From NCBI GenBank assembly GCA_026645935.1, contig JAPKMP010000005.1:1-64000 (forward strand): a DNA stretch of 64,000 nucleotides, in the 5' to 3' direction. A program made the translations under genes and the position numbers. The stretch is from Candidatus Villigracilaceae bacterium (GTDB taxonomy: Bacteria > Chloroflexota > Anaerolineae > Anaerolineales > Villigracilaceae). The notes beneath the pieces are model-generated. The model saw only the letters and a program-made list of their open reading frames with translations. It ran no database searches and was not told the DNA's origin. Numbering within the stretch: the stretch's first letter is position 1; each line of letters begins with the position of its first letter. Positions 22,717 to 31,688 of the stretch are shown here, one piece after another.

Positions 22717-23648
22717 GGTCGCTCGTTCCACTCGCCTACCAACTCGATTTCCAATTCCAAATCCACGTTGAATCTTTCCTTCACCGTTCTTTGAGCCAGG
22801 AAAATCAAAGCGCGAATATCTTCGGCTTTGGTCCTGCCGTGGTTTATAAAGAAATTTCCGTGCAGCGTGCTGATCTCAGCGTTGCCGATGCGCGTCCCCT
22901 TCAAACCCGCGGCTTCGATCAAACGTCCCGCATGGTCGCCCTGCGGATTCTTGAACATCGAACCCATGCTTGCGCCAGGCGGTTGTGTTGCTTTTCGGCG
23001 TTCGCTGAATTGTCCGATTTTAACAGACACTTCCTCTTTCGATGAATTTTTTAATTTCAACATCGCGCTCAATACAACGGCTTTCAATTCACCGCGTTTT
23101 AAAATACTGGTGCGGTAGCCGTATCCCATTTGTTCGAGAGCGAATCGTTCCCGCCCTTTTTTTGTCAGCAGTTCAACCCACATAAGGTTATGAGTCATAT
23201 CGCCGCCGAACGCTCCCGCGTTTCCATACACCGCGCCGCCGACTGTGCCGGGGACCGTTGCCGACCATTCCAGTCCGCCCAAGCCTTTGGATGCGCAGCG
23301 TTTGGCGAGATTGCCGATCACGACTCCCGCCTCGCACCAGACTTGAGGCTGGTCGCCCATTTCAAAACGGATTTCCTTCGCCCTGTTCAAAACCACGACT
23401 CCACGAAAACCTTTATCGCTGACGAGCACATTCGACCCGCCGCCAAGAATGTAATACGGGAGATCGTGTTCCCATATCCATTGCATCGCGTCTGCAAGTT
23501 CATCCGCCGATTTGACCGTCAGAATCGCATCCGCCGGTCCGCCGATGCGCGCAGACGTATACGGCGCAAGGGCGACATGCTCCTGTACTGCATCGCCAAA
23601 TTTCTCGCGCAAGATCTCAACGGAAGGGGCGGTGTTAACCATGAACAT
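22713..23648 (-). CDS. murB: UDP-N-acetylmuramate dehydrogenase
   Basis: 'YILGGGSNVLVSDKGFRGVV', 'GLGGLEWSATVPGTVGGAVYGNAGAFGGDM', 'MGSMFKNPQGDHAGRLIEAAGLKG'. Confidence 0.96.
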   Translation of the reverse strand: MFMVNTAPSVEILREKFGDAVQEHVALAPYTSARIGGPADAILTVKSADELADAMQWIWEHDLPYYILGGGSNVLVSDKGFRGVVVLNRAKEIRFEMGDQPQVWCEAGVVIGNLAKRCASKGLGGLEWSATVPGTVGGAVYGNAGAFGGDMTHNLMWVELLTKKGRERFALEQMGYGYRTSILKRGELKAVVLSAMLKLKNSSKEEVSVKIGQFSERRKATQPPGASMGSMFKNPQGDHAGRLIEAAGLKGTRIGNAEISTLHGNFFINHGRTKAEDIRALIFLAQRTVKERFNVDLELEIELVGEWNERP

Positions 23649-23653
23649 CCTGA

Positions 23654-25036
23654 CTACAAATCCTTCAACAGATCGGCGGTGATCTGGTCTGCGTCCCCGG
23701 CGGAAAGGACAATGACCACATCATTGAATCTCAAATGTTCCAACAAATATTTCCTCGTCTCTGCGAGCGAGCCGCTGTACCTGGCCGAGGCATGAGGCAT
23801 TGCCCCGACCACTTCAGCGGAGGAGAAATCCTGTTCCGGTTCGCGTGAAGCGTAGATTTCCGTCACGAGAACTTCATCGGCTTCGCTAAATGCGCGGGAG
23901 AAATCGTAAAGCAGGGTCTGCGTCCTCGAAAACGTGTGCGGCTGCCACACTGCCCAAATTCTCCGCTTCGGATAACGCGCCCTTGCCGCAGCCAGCGTGG
24001 CGCGAATTTCGGTGGGATGATGGGCATAATCATCTACCAAAAGAATGCCTTTCGGCTCGCCGCGAATTTCAAAGCGGCGTCCGGTTCCAGTAAATTGACC
24101 CAATGCTTCAGCCGCTTTTTGCATGGGAAGTCCCATAACTGCTGCAACAGACAGCGCGGCAAGCGCATTGCGGACGTTATGTTCGCCCGGCACCTGCAAC
24201 GAGACATTGAACGCGTTCGTCATATTGCCCATGTTGGTCATGACAGAAAAGTCGAAACCGCCGCGCTCGTTCTTCTTCATGGTGCGCGCCTGCACCCATT
24301 GCGGGCTGTTGATGGTCATTTCGCCCTGCACGGAATAGGAGACCACGGTCAATCCGCTGCGCCGGGCGTGGTTGATCAGCATGACGGCGCCTTCATCTTC
24401 CGCGCAGGCGATCAAGGTACCGTCGGGCGGAAGGAGATTCACAAAACTTTCGAAGGCGGCATACATGTCATTGAAAGTCGGGAAACAATCCGGGTGATCG
24501 TGTTCCAGATTCGTGACCACCTCGATCTGTGGTTTTAATCCCAGGAACATGTGGTCGTATTCGTCGGCTTCGATGACAAATGTCTCGCCTTTTCCTGCGC
24601 GGGCGTTGGCTTGCAGGTTGTTCAGCGTCCCGCCTGCAATGAAAGACGGGTCGCGGTCGAGCGCGATCAAGATCCAGGCGACCATGGCGGTGGTCGTGGT
24701 CTTGCCATGGGTTCCAGCGATGGCGATGCCCGTCTTCTTCTCCATCAATTGGCCGAGAAAATCGGCGCGCTTGTAAACGGGGATGCCCGCCCGCTTCGCC
24801 GCCTCGACTTCGGGATTGTCGTCCTTGACGGCCGAGGAACGAATCACCACTTCCGCCCCGGAAACATTGCGCGGGTGATGACCGACATAGATCTGCACGC
24901 CAATGTTCTGCAAATCAGCGGCAAACGGAGAGAGCGCTTGATCCGAACCGGTCACCTCGTACCCGCTCTCCGTGAGCAGGCGCGCGATGGCAGAAAGCCC
25001 TGAACCTCCAATGCCGATGAAATGAACGCGTGTCAT
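23654..25036 (-). CDS. murC: UDP-N-acetylmuramate--L-alanine ligase
   Basis: 'HFIGIGGSGLSAIARLL', 'IAGTHGKTTTTAMVAWIL', 'DDYAHHPTEIRATLAAAR'; start trimmed to MTRVHFIG. Confidence 0.96.
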   Translation of the reverse strand: MTRVHFIGIGGSGLSAIARLLTESGYEVTGSDQALSPFAADLQNIGVQIYVGHHPRNVSGAEVVIRSSAVKDDNPEVEAAKRAGIPVYKRADFLGQLMEKKTGIAIAGTHGKTTTTAMVAWILIALDRDPSFIAGGTLNNLQANARAGKGETFVIEADEYDHMFLGLKPQIEVVTNLEHDHPDCFPTFNDMYAAFESFVNLLPPDGTLIACAEDEGAVMLINHARRSGLTVVSYSVQGEMTINSPQWVQARTMKKNERGGFDFSVMTNMGNMTNAFNVSLQVPGEHNVRNALAALSVAAVMGLPMQKAAEALGQFTGTGRRFEIRGEPKGILLVDDYAHHPTEIRATLAAARARYPKRRIWAVWQPHTFSRTQTLLYDFSRAFSEADEVLVTEIYASREPEQDFSSAEVVGAMPHASARYSGSLAETRKYLLEHLRFNDVVIVLSAGDADQITADLLKDL

Positions 25037-25070
25037 GGTTATGTCTGCCCAAGCCGCCGGGAGCAAGTCA

Positions 25071-25598
25071 TTAGATATACACCACGATGATGAAGATGAG
25101 GATGACGATGACGGCAAAGTAGATCGATGGTTCGCCGAGGAAACGCGGGGGCATTACTGCCATCATCCTTTCGATGGCGTCTGCAATCGCCGGGTCGGTG
25201 GCGCGGCTGATGACTTTGGGGTAGGGATAGTTCGCCATGTGGTTGTAATAAAGGATCGAGCCCGCGACCAGGTACCCATTTACGCCGCCCAACACAGCCC
25301 CGAAGAGTGAATCCTGCAGGTGTTCGCGCAAAGCCTTACCCGCAAAGCGCGAGATGTTCACGGTCTGGTAGCCGAAGTACACCAGCGCGATCAGGATGAT
25401 GACCCGGATCCAGAACACAGAGGTGGTGGTCTTGTCGAGGTCGCGCACCAGCGGGATGTATTTCTCCAGCAGAAGGTTGACCGCCAGCGAGGTGACCACG
25501 CTGAAGATGACCATCAACTCCTTCGCCCATCCGCGCATGGCGCCGATCACGCCAAAGAGAAATACATACATCCAAAAAAGATAGATAACGCTCATCAT
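25071..25598 (-). CDS. CvpA-like membrane protein embedded in the dcw cluster
   Basis: Four hydrophobic segments, 'FLFGVIGAMRGWAKELMVIFSVVTSLAVNLLL', 'DSLFGAVLGGVNGYLVAGSILYY'. Confidence 0.6.
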   Translation of the reverse strand: MMSVIYLFWMYVFLFGVIGAMRGWAKELMVIFSVVTSLAVNLLLEKYIPLVRDLDKTTTSVFWIRVIILIALVYFGYQTVNISRFAGKALREHLQDSLFGAVLGGVNGYLVAGSILYYNHMANYPYPKVISRATDPAIADAIERMMAVMPPRFLGEPSIYFAVIVILIFIIVVYI

Positions 25599-26692
25599 GA
25601 GATTTCTTCTCCTGCCAGTTTCACCAACTGGCTGGCTATCGCCTCTGCCGCGCGCGGCATGGAAAGATTTTTCATCGCCGTCCGCATGGCAATTCGTTTG
25701 TGTTCGTTATGCAAAAGGTCTTTGATGACAGGCAAAAGATTATCATTCAACAATTCATCCTGCAAAATCACCGCAGCGTTGCGTTCGGCAAGATAATCCG
25801 CGTTCACTTTCTGGTATCGCCAGGCGTATGGATATGGAACGAGCACGGCGGGCAGTCCAAAATATGGATATTCGCCGAGGGTGGAAGCGCCTGCCCGCGA
25901 AAGGACAAGGTCCGCTGCGGAGAGCGCCGCGCCCATCTCATGCAAATAGGACATGACGTGATAACGGGCTTTTTTATCGGCGGGAAGTTTTTCCGCCGCG
26001 TCTTTCACCGTTTGGTAATCCAGCGCGCCGGTGATGTGAATGATTTGCGCCATGCCAAGCAATTCATTAATGTGATTCAAGATTGCCATGTTGATCGAGC
26101 GCGCGCCTTTGCTACCGCCGGTCACCAGCAGGGTGGGAATCTGTGAATCCAACCCGAAGTGAGACAAGGCTTTTTCGCGGGACCAGTTCGAAAGTCCGGG
26201 GCGAAGCGGATATCCGGTGTGGACCAACCGCTCGGGGCTGGTGAAAAATTTTCTTGAGTCTGGCGCGGTTACAGCAACGACATCCGAAAAATAACCGAGG
26301 AATTTAAGCGCGAGTCCCGGTTCGATATCCGGTACGTACAGGACGGTCGGATAATCGCGCCCGGCAACCGCCATCGGCGCGGCGACATAACCACCGGTAA
26401 AGAACAAGACGTTTGGTTTGAACTCCTTTAAGATCCGGCGCGATTGCATGATTCCGCGCGTCAGTTTGCCGATGTTACCCGGCAATGAGCGCAGACCAAC
26501 GCCGTGAACGCCTGCGGCCGGGATGGCGCGATAAGGGATGCCTGCGCGTTTCACGAGGTCCTCTTCCATGCCGCCTTCACCGCCGACCCACAAGGTTTCG
26601 ACGCTGGCATGATCACTTCTTAGCGCTTCGTAAACGGCCAGCGCGGGATATACTCCCCCGCCCGTTCCACCAGCGCAGATTAGCAACCGCAC
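25595..26692 (-). CDS. murG: UDP-N-acetylglucosamine--N-acetylmuramyl-(pentapeptide) pyrophosphoryl-undecaprenol GlcNAc transferase
   Basis: 'RLLICAGGTGGGVYPALAVYEAL', 'VTGGSKGARSINMAIL', 'LVLSRAGASTLGEYPYFGLPAVLVPYP'; GTG start at 26692 preceded by GGAGG with 7-nt spacing. Confidence 0.94.
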   Translation of the reverse strand: MRLLICAGGTGGGVYPALAVYEALRSDHASVETLWVGGEGGMEEDLVKRAGIPYRAIPAAGVHGVGLRSLPGNIGKLTRGIMQSRRILKEFKPNVLFFTGGYVAAPMAVAGRDYPTVLYVPDIEPGLALKFLGYFSDVVAVTAPDSRKFFTSPERLVHTGYPLRPGLSNWSREKALSHFGLDSQIPTLLVTGGSKGARSINMAILNHINELLGMAQIIHITGALDYQTVKDAAEKLPADKKARYHVMSYLHEMGAALSAADLVLSRAGASTLGEYPYFGLPAVLVPYPYAWRYQKVNADYLAERNAAVILQDELLNDNLLPVIKDLLHNEHKRIAMRTAMKNLSMPRAAEAIASQLVKLAGEEIS

Positions 26693-27854
26693 CGTACGAC
26701 CTCCAATCATCCGATACATTCGAAGTGCTTCCCTGGCGGGAAATATTGAACAAAATTCCAAGCGCCGCAAGCGTGGTGACTAGGTTCGAGCCGCCCGCGC
26801 TCACAAAAGGAAGGGCATTTCCTGCGAAAGGCAAAAGCCCAACCATCACTGCCATGTTGATAAGAGCCTCCAAGCCGATCCAGATGACCAGACCCGAAGC
26901 AATGAGCGTGCCGAGCATGTCGGGCGCGCGACGGGCGATGACCAATCCGCGCCAGATCAAGGCGCCGAAGAGACAGATCAAACCGACACCGCCGACCCAG
27001 CCGAGTTCTTCCACAACGACCGCATAGATGCTGTCGGTCGGAGGTACCGGCAAGCCGGTCACTTTGGAAAGCGACTTGCCGATGCCAACACCGAACCAGC
27101 CGCCGTTGACGATGGCTTCGAACGAACGGCGGACATGATACGAAGCCTGCAAGGGATCCTTGATTCCGGTGACAAAATCCTGCACACGCTGCTGCCCGGT
27201 GAGGCTGACCGATACGACCATATAAGCGACAAGCCCGGCGACGACCAGCAAGCCGCCAATCTGTTTCATATCGCCGCCTGCAAGGAAGAAGAGCAAGCCG
27301 CCGAGCATGAGCACGGTGGCGGCGGCGCTCAGGTCCGGCTGCAAGTAGATCAAGCCGCCCACGAATCCGAGAATTACGCCGAGCGGTATCAGGCCGAAGG
27401 TTACGTCTTTGAGCATGTCCCGTTTGGCGTACAACCATACGCCAAGATATAGAATCGAAACCAACTTTGCCAATTCCGAAGGCTGGATCGAGCCGTTCAG
27501 GATGGCACGATTGGCGTTGAACCGTGCTTCGCTCATCACCAATACTGCGACCAACAAAAGAATGGTGAGCGCCATGGCGGGCACGATCAATTGCCGCCAG
27601 CGGTGATAATCGATAAACGCAAGGATCATTGCGCCGAGGAGTCCCAGTCCGAGCCACATGACCTGGCGGTTGAACATATACATGGCGTCGCCGTCGTTCG
27701 CCGCACGAGAGAAATCCCACGATGCGGAATACAACATCACCAGACCGAAGACGATCAACGCCACCACGATCACAAGCAGGGGCATGTCGAACCCGCGTAT
27801 CGTGCGTGTGGCAGCCTGAGTGGGTGTTTCCTTTACGACAGTTCCGATACCCAT
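26613..27854 (-). CDS. ftsW: SEDS family lipid II flippase/polymerase FtsW
   Basis: Ten-TM profile, 'IQPSELAKLVSILYLGVWL', 'GWFGVGIGKSLSKVTGLPVPPTDSIYAVVVEELGWVGG', 'GLLPFAGNALPFVSAGGSNLV'. Confidence 0.94.
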   Translation of the reverse strand: MGIGTVVKETPTQAATRTIRGFDMPLLVIVVALIVFGLVMLYSASWDFSRAANDGDAMYMFNRQVMWLGLGLLGAMILAFIDYHRWRQLIVPAMALTILLLVAVLVMSEARFNANRAILNGSIQPSELAKLVSILYLGVWLYAKRDMLKDVTFGLIPLGVILGFVGGLIYLQPDLSAAATVLMLGGLLFFLAGGDMKQIGGLLVVAGLVAYMVVSVSLTGQQRVQDFVTGIKDPLQASYHVRRSFEAIVNGGWFGVGIGKSLSKVTGLPVPPTDSIYAVVVEELGWVGGVGLICLFGALIWRGLVIARRAPDMLGTLIASGLVIWIGLEALINMAVMVGLLPFAGNALPFVSAGGSNLVTTLAALGILFNISRQGSTSNVSDDWRSYGAVANLRWWNGRGSISRAGRLRSAKK

Positions 27855-29206
27855 TTCCGAAACGCCTCTCCTCTCTCTGAAAAATCCTTGAACTCATCGA
27901 AGCTCGTCCCGCCCGGCGATAAGAGAACGACCTCGCCTCTGGATGCAATTTCCGCCGCGAGGGAAACTGCCTCTTCGAGCGTCTTCGCCCGGCGGATGTC
28001 CACGGCTCCGACTCCGCTGAAGCCTGTTATTGTTTTCTGAATCATCTCCCCCGCCTCACCAAAAACCACCACATGATCCACGCGTTCATGGACCAATTTC
28101 GCCAGGTCTCCCCAGGGAAGATTCTTATCTCGCCCGCCAAGCATCAACACGATCGGCTCAGTGAATGAATGGATCGCCGCCATGCTCCGTTCGGGCGCTG
28201 TTGCGATCGAGTCGTTGTACCAGCGCACACCGCGTAATTCGCGGACCAATTCCAACCGGTGCGGCACGCCGCGGAATTCCTCCACGGCTTCAAGCATGTC
28301 ATCCAGTTTGAAATCCGCCGCATGACCGACGGCAAAAGCCGCGAGCACGTTCGCCACATTATGGTCGCCACGCAGTTGAACTCTTTCGCGCATCAAAAGT
28401 GGAACGTAGGCAAATCCGTCGCGCAGGCTGAGCAAGCCATCGTGCAAATAAGCGCCGTTCAAGCCTTCATCCAGGTCGTGAAGGGAGAACGCCAGCAAGT
28501 TCCCTTTAACTTTATTCTTCAAGCCCCATGCGCCGCTGTCATCGCGGCCAAGTACGGCAGTGTCCTTTTCACTCTGAAATTCCAAAATCCGCGCCTTGGC
28601 GTTCGTGTACGCTTCCATTGTTCCATGTCGGTCCAAATGATTCGGCGTGATGTTCAGAATCGCCGCGATGTTCGGGGATATATTCATCTGCTCGAGTTGA
28701 AACGAGGATAATTCCATGACAGCGATGTCGTCGGTTGTCATATCGTCCACGTAGTTGATGAGCGGGTCGCCGATGTTGCCGCCTGTGTAAGAGCGATTTG
28801 CGATTGAAAGACTTGCCATGTTGCCAACAAGAGTCGTCGTCGTTGTCTTGCCCGCCGAACCTGTAATGCCAATCGTCCTGCATGGAACGACCTCCATGAA
28901 GATCTGCGAATCGTTCGAGAGCGGGATGCCGCGTTTGACGGCCTCTTCGACGATTGGCAATGTCAACGGCACGCCGCCGGAGGGACACAACACATCGCAA
29001 CCATCAAGCAATTCAAGCGGATGACCGCCAGCGACGAACTTCACGTTCATATCTGCAAGCGCTTGCTTCGCCGGGGCAAGTTCCGCCTCGGGGCGCGAAT
29101 CATTCAAGGTCACGATTGCGCCGTGACGGGATAGCCAGCGCGCAAGGGCAATGCCCTGTCTTGCGGCACCGAGGATGAGAACGTGGGTGTTTGTCCAATT
29201 TTTCAT
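27833..29206 (-). CDS. murD: UDP-N-acetylmuramoylalanine--D-glutamate ligase
   Basis: 'VLILGAARQGIALARWL', 'GITGSAGKTTTTTLVGNM', 'WYNDSIATAPERSMAAIHSF', 'LMLGGRDKNLPW'. Confidence 0.95.
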   Translation of the reverse strand: MKNWTNTHVLILGAARQGIALARWLSRHGAIVTLNDSRPEAELAPAKQALADMNVKFVAGGHPLELLDGCDVLCPSGGVPLTLPIVEEAVKRGIPLSNDSQIFMEVVPCRTIGITGSAGKTTTTTLVGNMASLSIANRSYTGGNIGDPLINYVDDMTTDDIAVMELSSFQLEQMNISPNIAAILNITPNHLDRHGTMEAYTNAKARILEFQSEKDTAVLGRDDSGAWGLKNKVKGNLLAFSLHDLDEGLNGAYLHDGLLSLRDGFAYVPLLMRERVQLRGDHNVANVLAAFAVGHAADFKLDDMLEAVEEFRGVPHRLELVRELRGVRWYNDSIATAPERSMAAIHSFTEPIVLMLGGRDKNLPWGDLAKLVHERVDHVVVFGEAGEMIQKTITGFSGVGAVDIRRAKTLEEAVSLAAEIASRGEVVLLSPGGTSFDEFKDFSERGEAFRKWVSELS

Positions 29207-29273
29207 GATTCGTAAAAAGTAAGGAATGAAGCGTGATGTGCAAATCACGTTTCACGTATCATTGTTCACACAA

Positions 29274-30272
29274 CTACACCTGCGATAATCCTATTCCAAT
29301 CAGCCCGGCCATCAAACCGATGAGCCAGAATCGCTGGACGACCTGGGTCTCGCTCCAGCCGAGCAATTCGAAATGCAAATGGAGCGGCGCCATCTTGAAG
29401 AAACGTTTGCCGCCCGTCCAGCGGAAATAAAGAATCTGGATCACGACACTGAGCATCTCAGCGAGAGGAATGATACCGATGATCAACAGCATGGGCCACT
29501 GACCCGTCATCAACGCAATGACCGCCAACACCGAGCCGAGCGCCATCGAGCCGGTGTCACCCATGATCAATTGCGCGGGATGCACATTGAACCACAGATA
29601 CCCGAACAAAGCGCCGACAAGGATGAAACAAAAGCGCGCGAGAAAGGTCTGTTCCTGCATCAGGGCAATGCCGCCGAATGCGGCAATGGCGGTGGCGGCG
29701 ATCAGACCCGCGAGACCGTCGAGCCCGTCTGTGAAGTTGACCGCGTTCGATTCAGCGACGATGATAAAGGCGGCGATTGGCACGTAGATCCAGCCGATCT
29801 CGATCTCGAAGAAGTAACCGGGCAGGTACAGGTCGGGCGCATCGATGACGTATTTCAAAACGTAAGCCGTTGCCAGCGCAAGGACCACCTGGAACATGAA
29901 CTTGGTGCGGGCGCGCATCCCGTCACCTTTGCGTTTGCCGTGAATGCCTTCCCAATCGTCCACTGCGCCAAGGATGGCGAAACCGACCATGACCGCCATC
30001 GGCAAAAGGACGGAGCGCCCGATCCCGCTTGTGGTTACGCCGATCAATGCCACGGCATTCAATAAACCGCTCAATAACAAAACCGGCAGGATGAACATCA
30101 CGCCGCCCATGGTTGGCGTGCCCATCTTGACGCGATGCGCATCCGGCTCCTCCACGCGGATGATCTTTCCGATTTTGAAATGCCGCAGGATGCGCAGCAA
30201 TGGCGTTCCCCAAATGGCCGTCATGATGAAAGCCAGCCCCGCCATGCTGAGGGAGAGGGCGATGTCTCTCAC
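29274..30272 (-). CDS. mraY: Phospho-N-acetylmuramoyl-pentapeptide-transferase
   Basis: 'TPTMGGVMFILPVLL', 'GAVDDWEGIHGKRKGDGMRARTKFMFQ', 'SNAVNFTDGLDGLAG', 'RWTGGKRFFKMAPLHLHFELLGW'; GTG start overlapping the murF stop (GTGA). Confidence 0.95.
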   Translation of the reverse strand: MRDIALSLSMAGLAFIMTAIWGTPLLRILRHFKIGKIIRVEEPDAHRVKMGTPTMGGVMFILPVLLLSGLLNAVALIGVTTSGIGRSVLLPMAVMVGFAILGAVDDWEGIHGKRKGDGMRARTKFMFQVVLALATAYVLKYVIDAPDLYLPGYFFEIEIGWIYVPIAAFIIVAESNAVNFTDGLDGLAGLIAATAIAAFGGIALMQEQTFLARFCFILVGALFGYLWFNVHPAQLIMGDTGSMALGSVLAVIALMTGQWPMLLIIGIIPLAEMLSVVIQILYFRWTGGKRFFKMAPLHLHFELLGWSETQVVQRFWLIGLMAGLIGIGLSQV

Positions 30273-31687
30273 GAGCGAACCTCCAGCGCGGCTGTGATGC
30301 GATCCATGCGCAAGCCATGCGAACCTTTGATCAGAACCGCATCGTTTGCAGACAGGTTTTTTGTCAGCCAATCCACAATCGGGGCGATCTCCTCGTATTC
30401 CAGGATCGAAGCCGGTTTCATCCCGGCGCGGCGCGCGGCATCTGCGATCATATGTCCGCGTGTGCCAAGAGTAATGAGAATCTTTGCGACCTGCGCGGCA
30501 CGCATACCTACCATTTCATGTCCCTGGCGCTCGTAAGGACCGAGTTCGAGCATGTCGCCGAGCACGGCGATCTTGCGGCCGTCGAGTTCGTCGAGCAGGT
30601 TCAACGCCGCCAGCATCGATTCAGGCGCGGCATTATAAGTATCGTCGAGGATCAATGCGCCGTTGCCGCTCCGCGCCGCAACCAGGCGCAACTGAGCATG
30701 TCCTTGTGAGAGACCCTCCAAAATCTCCTGCCAGGATAAACCGTCATTCAAACCAACCGCAGAGGCGCGCAAGGCGGTATGGATCGAGTGGCGTCCGATC
30801 ATCGGGATACGCATGTGCAGGGTTTCTTTCTTGTAATGCAGGCGGAAACGGATGCCGTCCAGGCCCAAGCCTTCAATCTGGTCCGCCCATAGATGCGCTT
30901 CGGGAGAAAGCCCGTAGAAGAAGACTCGCGCCTTGGTTTTCTCTTCCATTTTACGAACCCAGGGATCGTCGAAGTTGAGGATGGCGACCCCATCCGGCGG
31001 CAGCGCGGCGGGTAATTCACTCTTCCCGCGAAAGATGGCTTCCTGCGAACCGGCGCGCTCGGCATGGACAGTTCCCACATTCGAGACGACACCGATCTGC
31101 GGCTGGGCAATGTCACACAAAAATTGAATCTCGCCCGGGACGTAGAATCCCATTTCGAGCACGGCTCGTTCGTACCCTGAGCCAAGCCGCAATAAAGTGA
31201 GAGGCAGTCCGATCTCATTGTTCAGGTTGCCGGGGCTTTTCAAAGTCCGGTAACGGACGCTCAACACTTCCGCCACCATCTCTTTCGTCGTGGATTTGCC
31301 GACACTGCCGGTGATTCCAACCACGCGCAAATCCGGCAATCTGCGTCGCCAGAAACGCGCGATCTGCTGCAAAGCTGAAAGTGTGTTATCCACGCGGAGA
31401 AGGAGGGGCGGCTCAAACGTCAGCGCAGGATCAAGCACCAAACCGCCACGCAGGTCGAGGGTCCGATAGGAAGCGTCCGCGTCCCGTTGGATTAAAGCAA
31501 AAGATGCCCCCCTGCGAAATGCATCTGGTAGGAAATCATGTCCATCTGCGTTCTCGCCGGGAATCGCCACAAAAAGGGATCCGGGAATCGCCTGGCGCGA
31601 ATCGATGGCGCCTTCCGTGATCACGGCGGATGCGTTCGGCGGGCGAACCGAGGTCAGGGCTTCGAGGACATCTGCAAGGGTCAACAT
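30269..31687 (-). CDS. murF: UDP-N-acetylmuramoyl-tripeptide--D-alanyl-D-alanine ligase
   Basis: 'VVGITGSVGKSTTKEMVAEVLS', 'LEMGFYVPGEIQFLCDIAQPQIGVVSNVGTVHAERAGSQE', 'ILDDTYNAAPESMLAALNLL'. Confidence 0.95.
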   Translation of the reverse strand: MLTLADVLEALTSVRPPNASAVITEGAIDSRQAIPGSLFVAIPGENADGHDFLPDAFRRGASFALIQRDADASYRTLDLRGGLVLDPALTFEPPLLLRVDNTLSALQQIARFWRRRLPDLRVVGITGSVGKSTTKEMVAEVLSVRYRTLKSPGNLNNEIGLPLTLLRLGSGYERAVLEMGFYVPGEIQFLCDIAQPQIGVVSNVGTVHAERAGSQEAIFRGKSELPAALPPDGVAILNFDDPWVRKMEEKTKARVFFYGLSPEAHLWADQIEGLGLDGIRFRLHYKKETLHMRIPMIGRHSIHTALRASAVGLNDGLSWQEILEGLSQGHAQLRLVAARSGNGALILDDTYNAAPESMLAALNLLDELDGRKIAVLGDMLELGPYERQGHEMVGMRAAQVAKILITLGTRGHMIADAARRAGMKPASILEYEEIAPIVDWLTKNLSANDAVLIKGSHGLRMDRITAALEVRS

Positions 31688-31688
31688 A

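Noticed and set aside
26707-27948. 413-aa Arg-rich minus-strand ORF
   Set aside because: Alternative same-strand frame of ftsW; Arg/His-rich shadow ORF.
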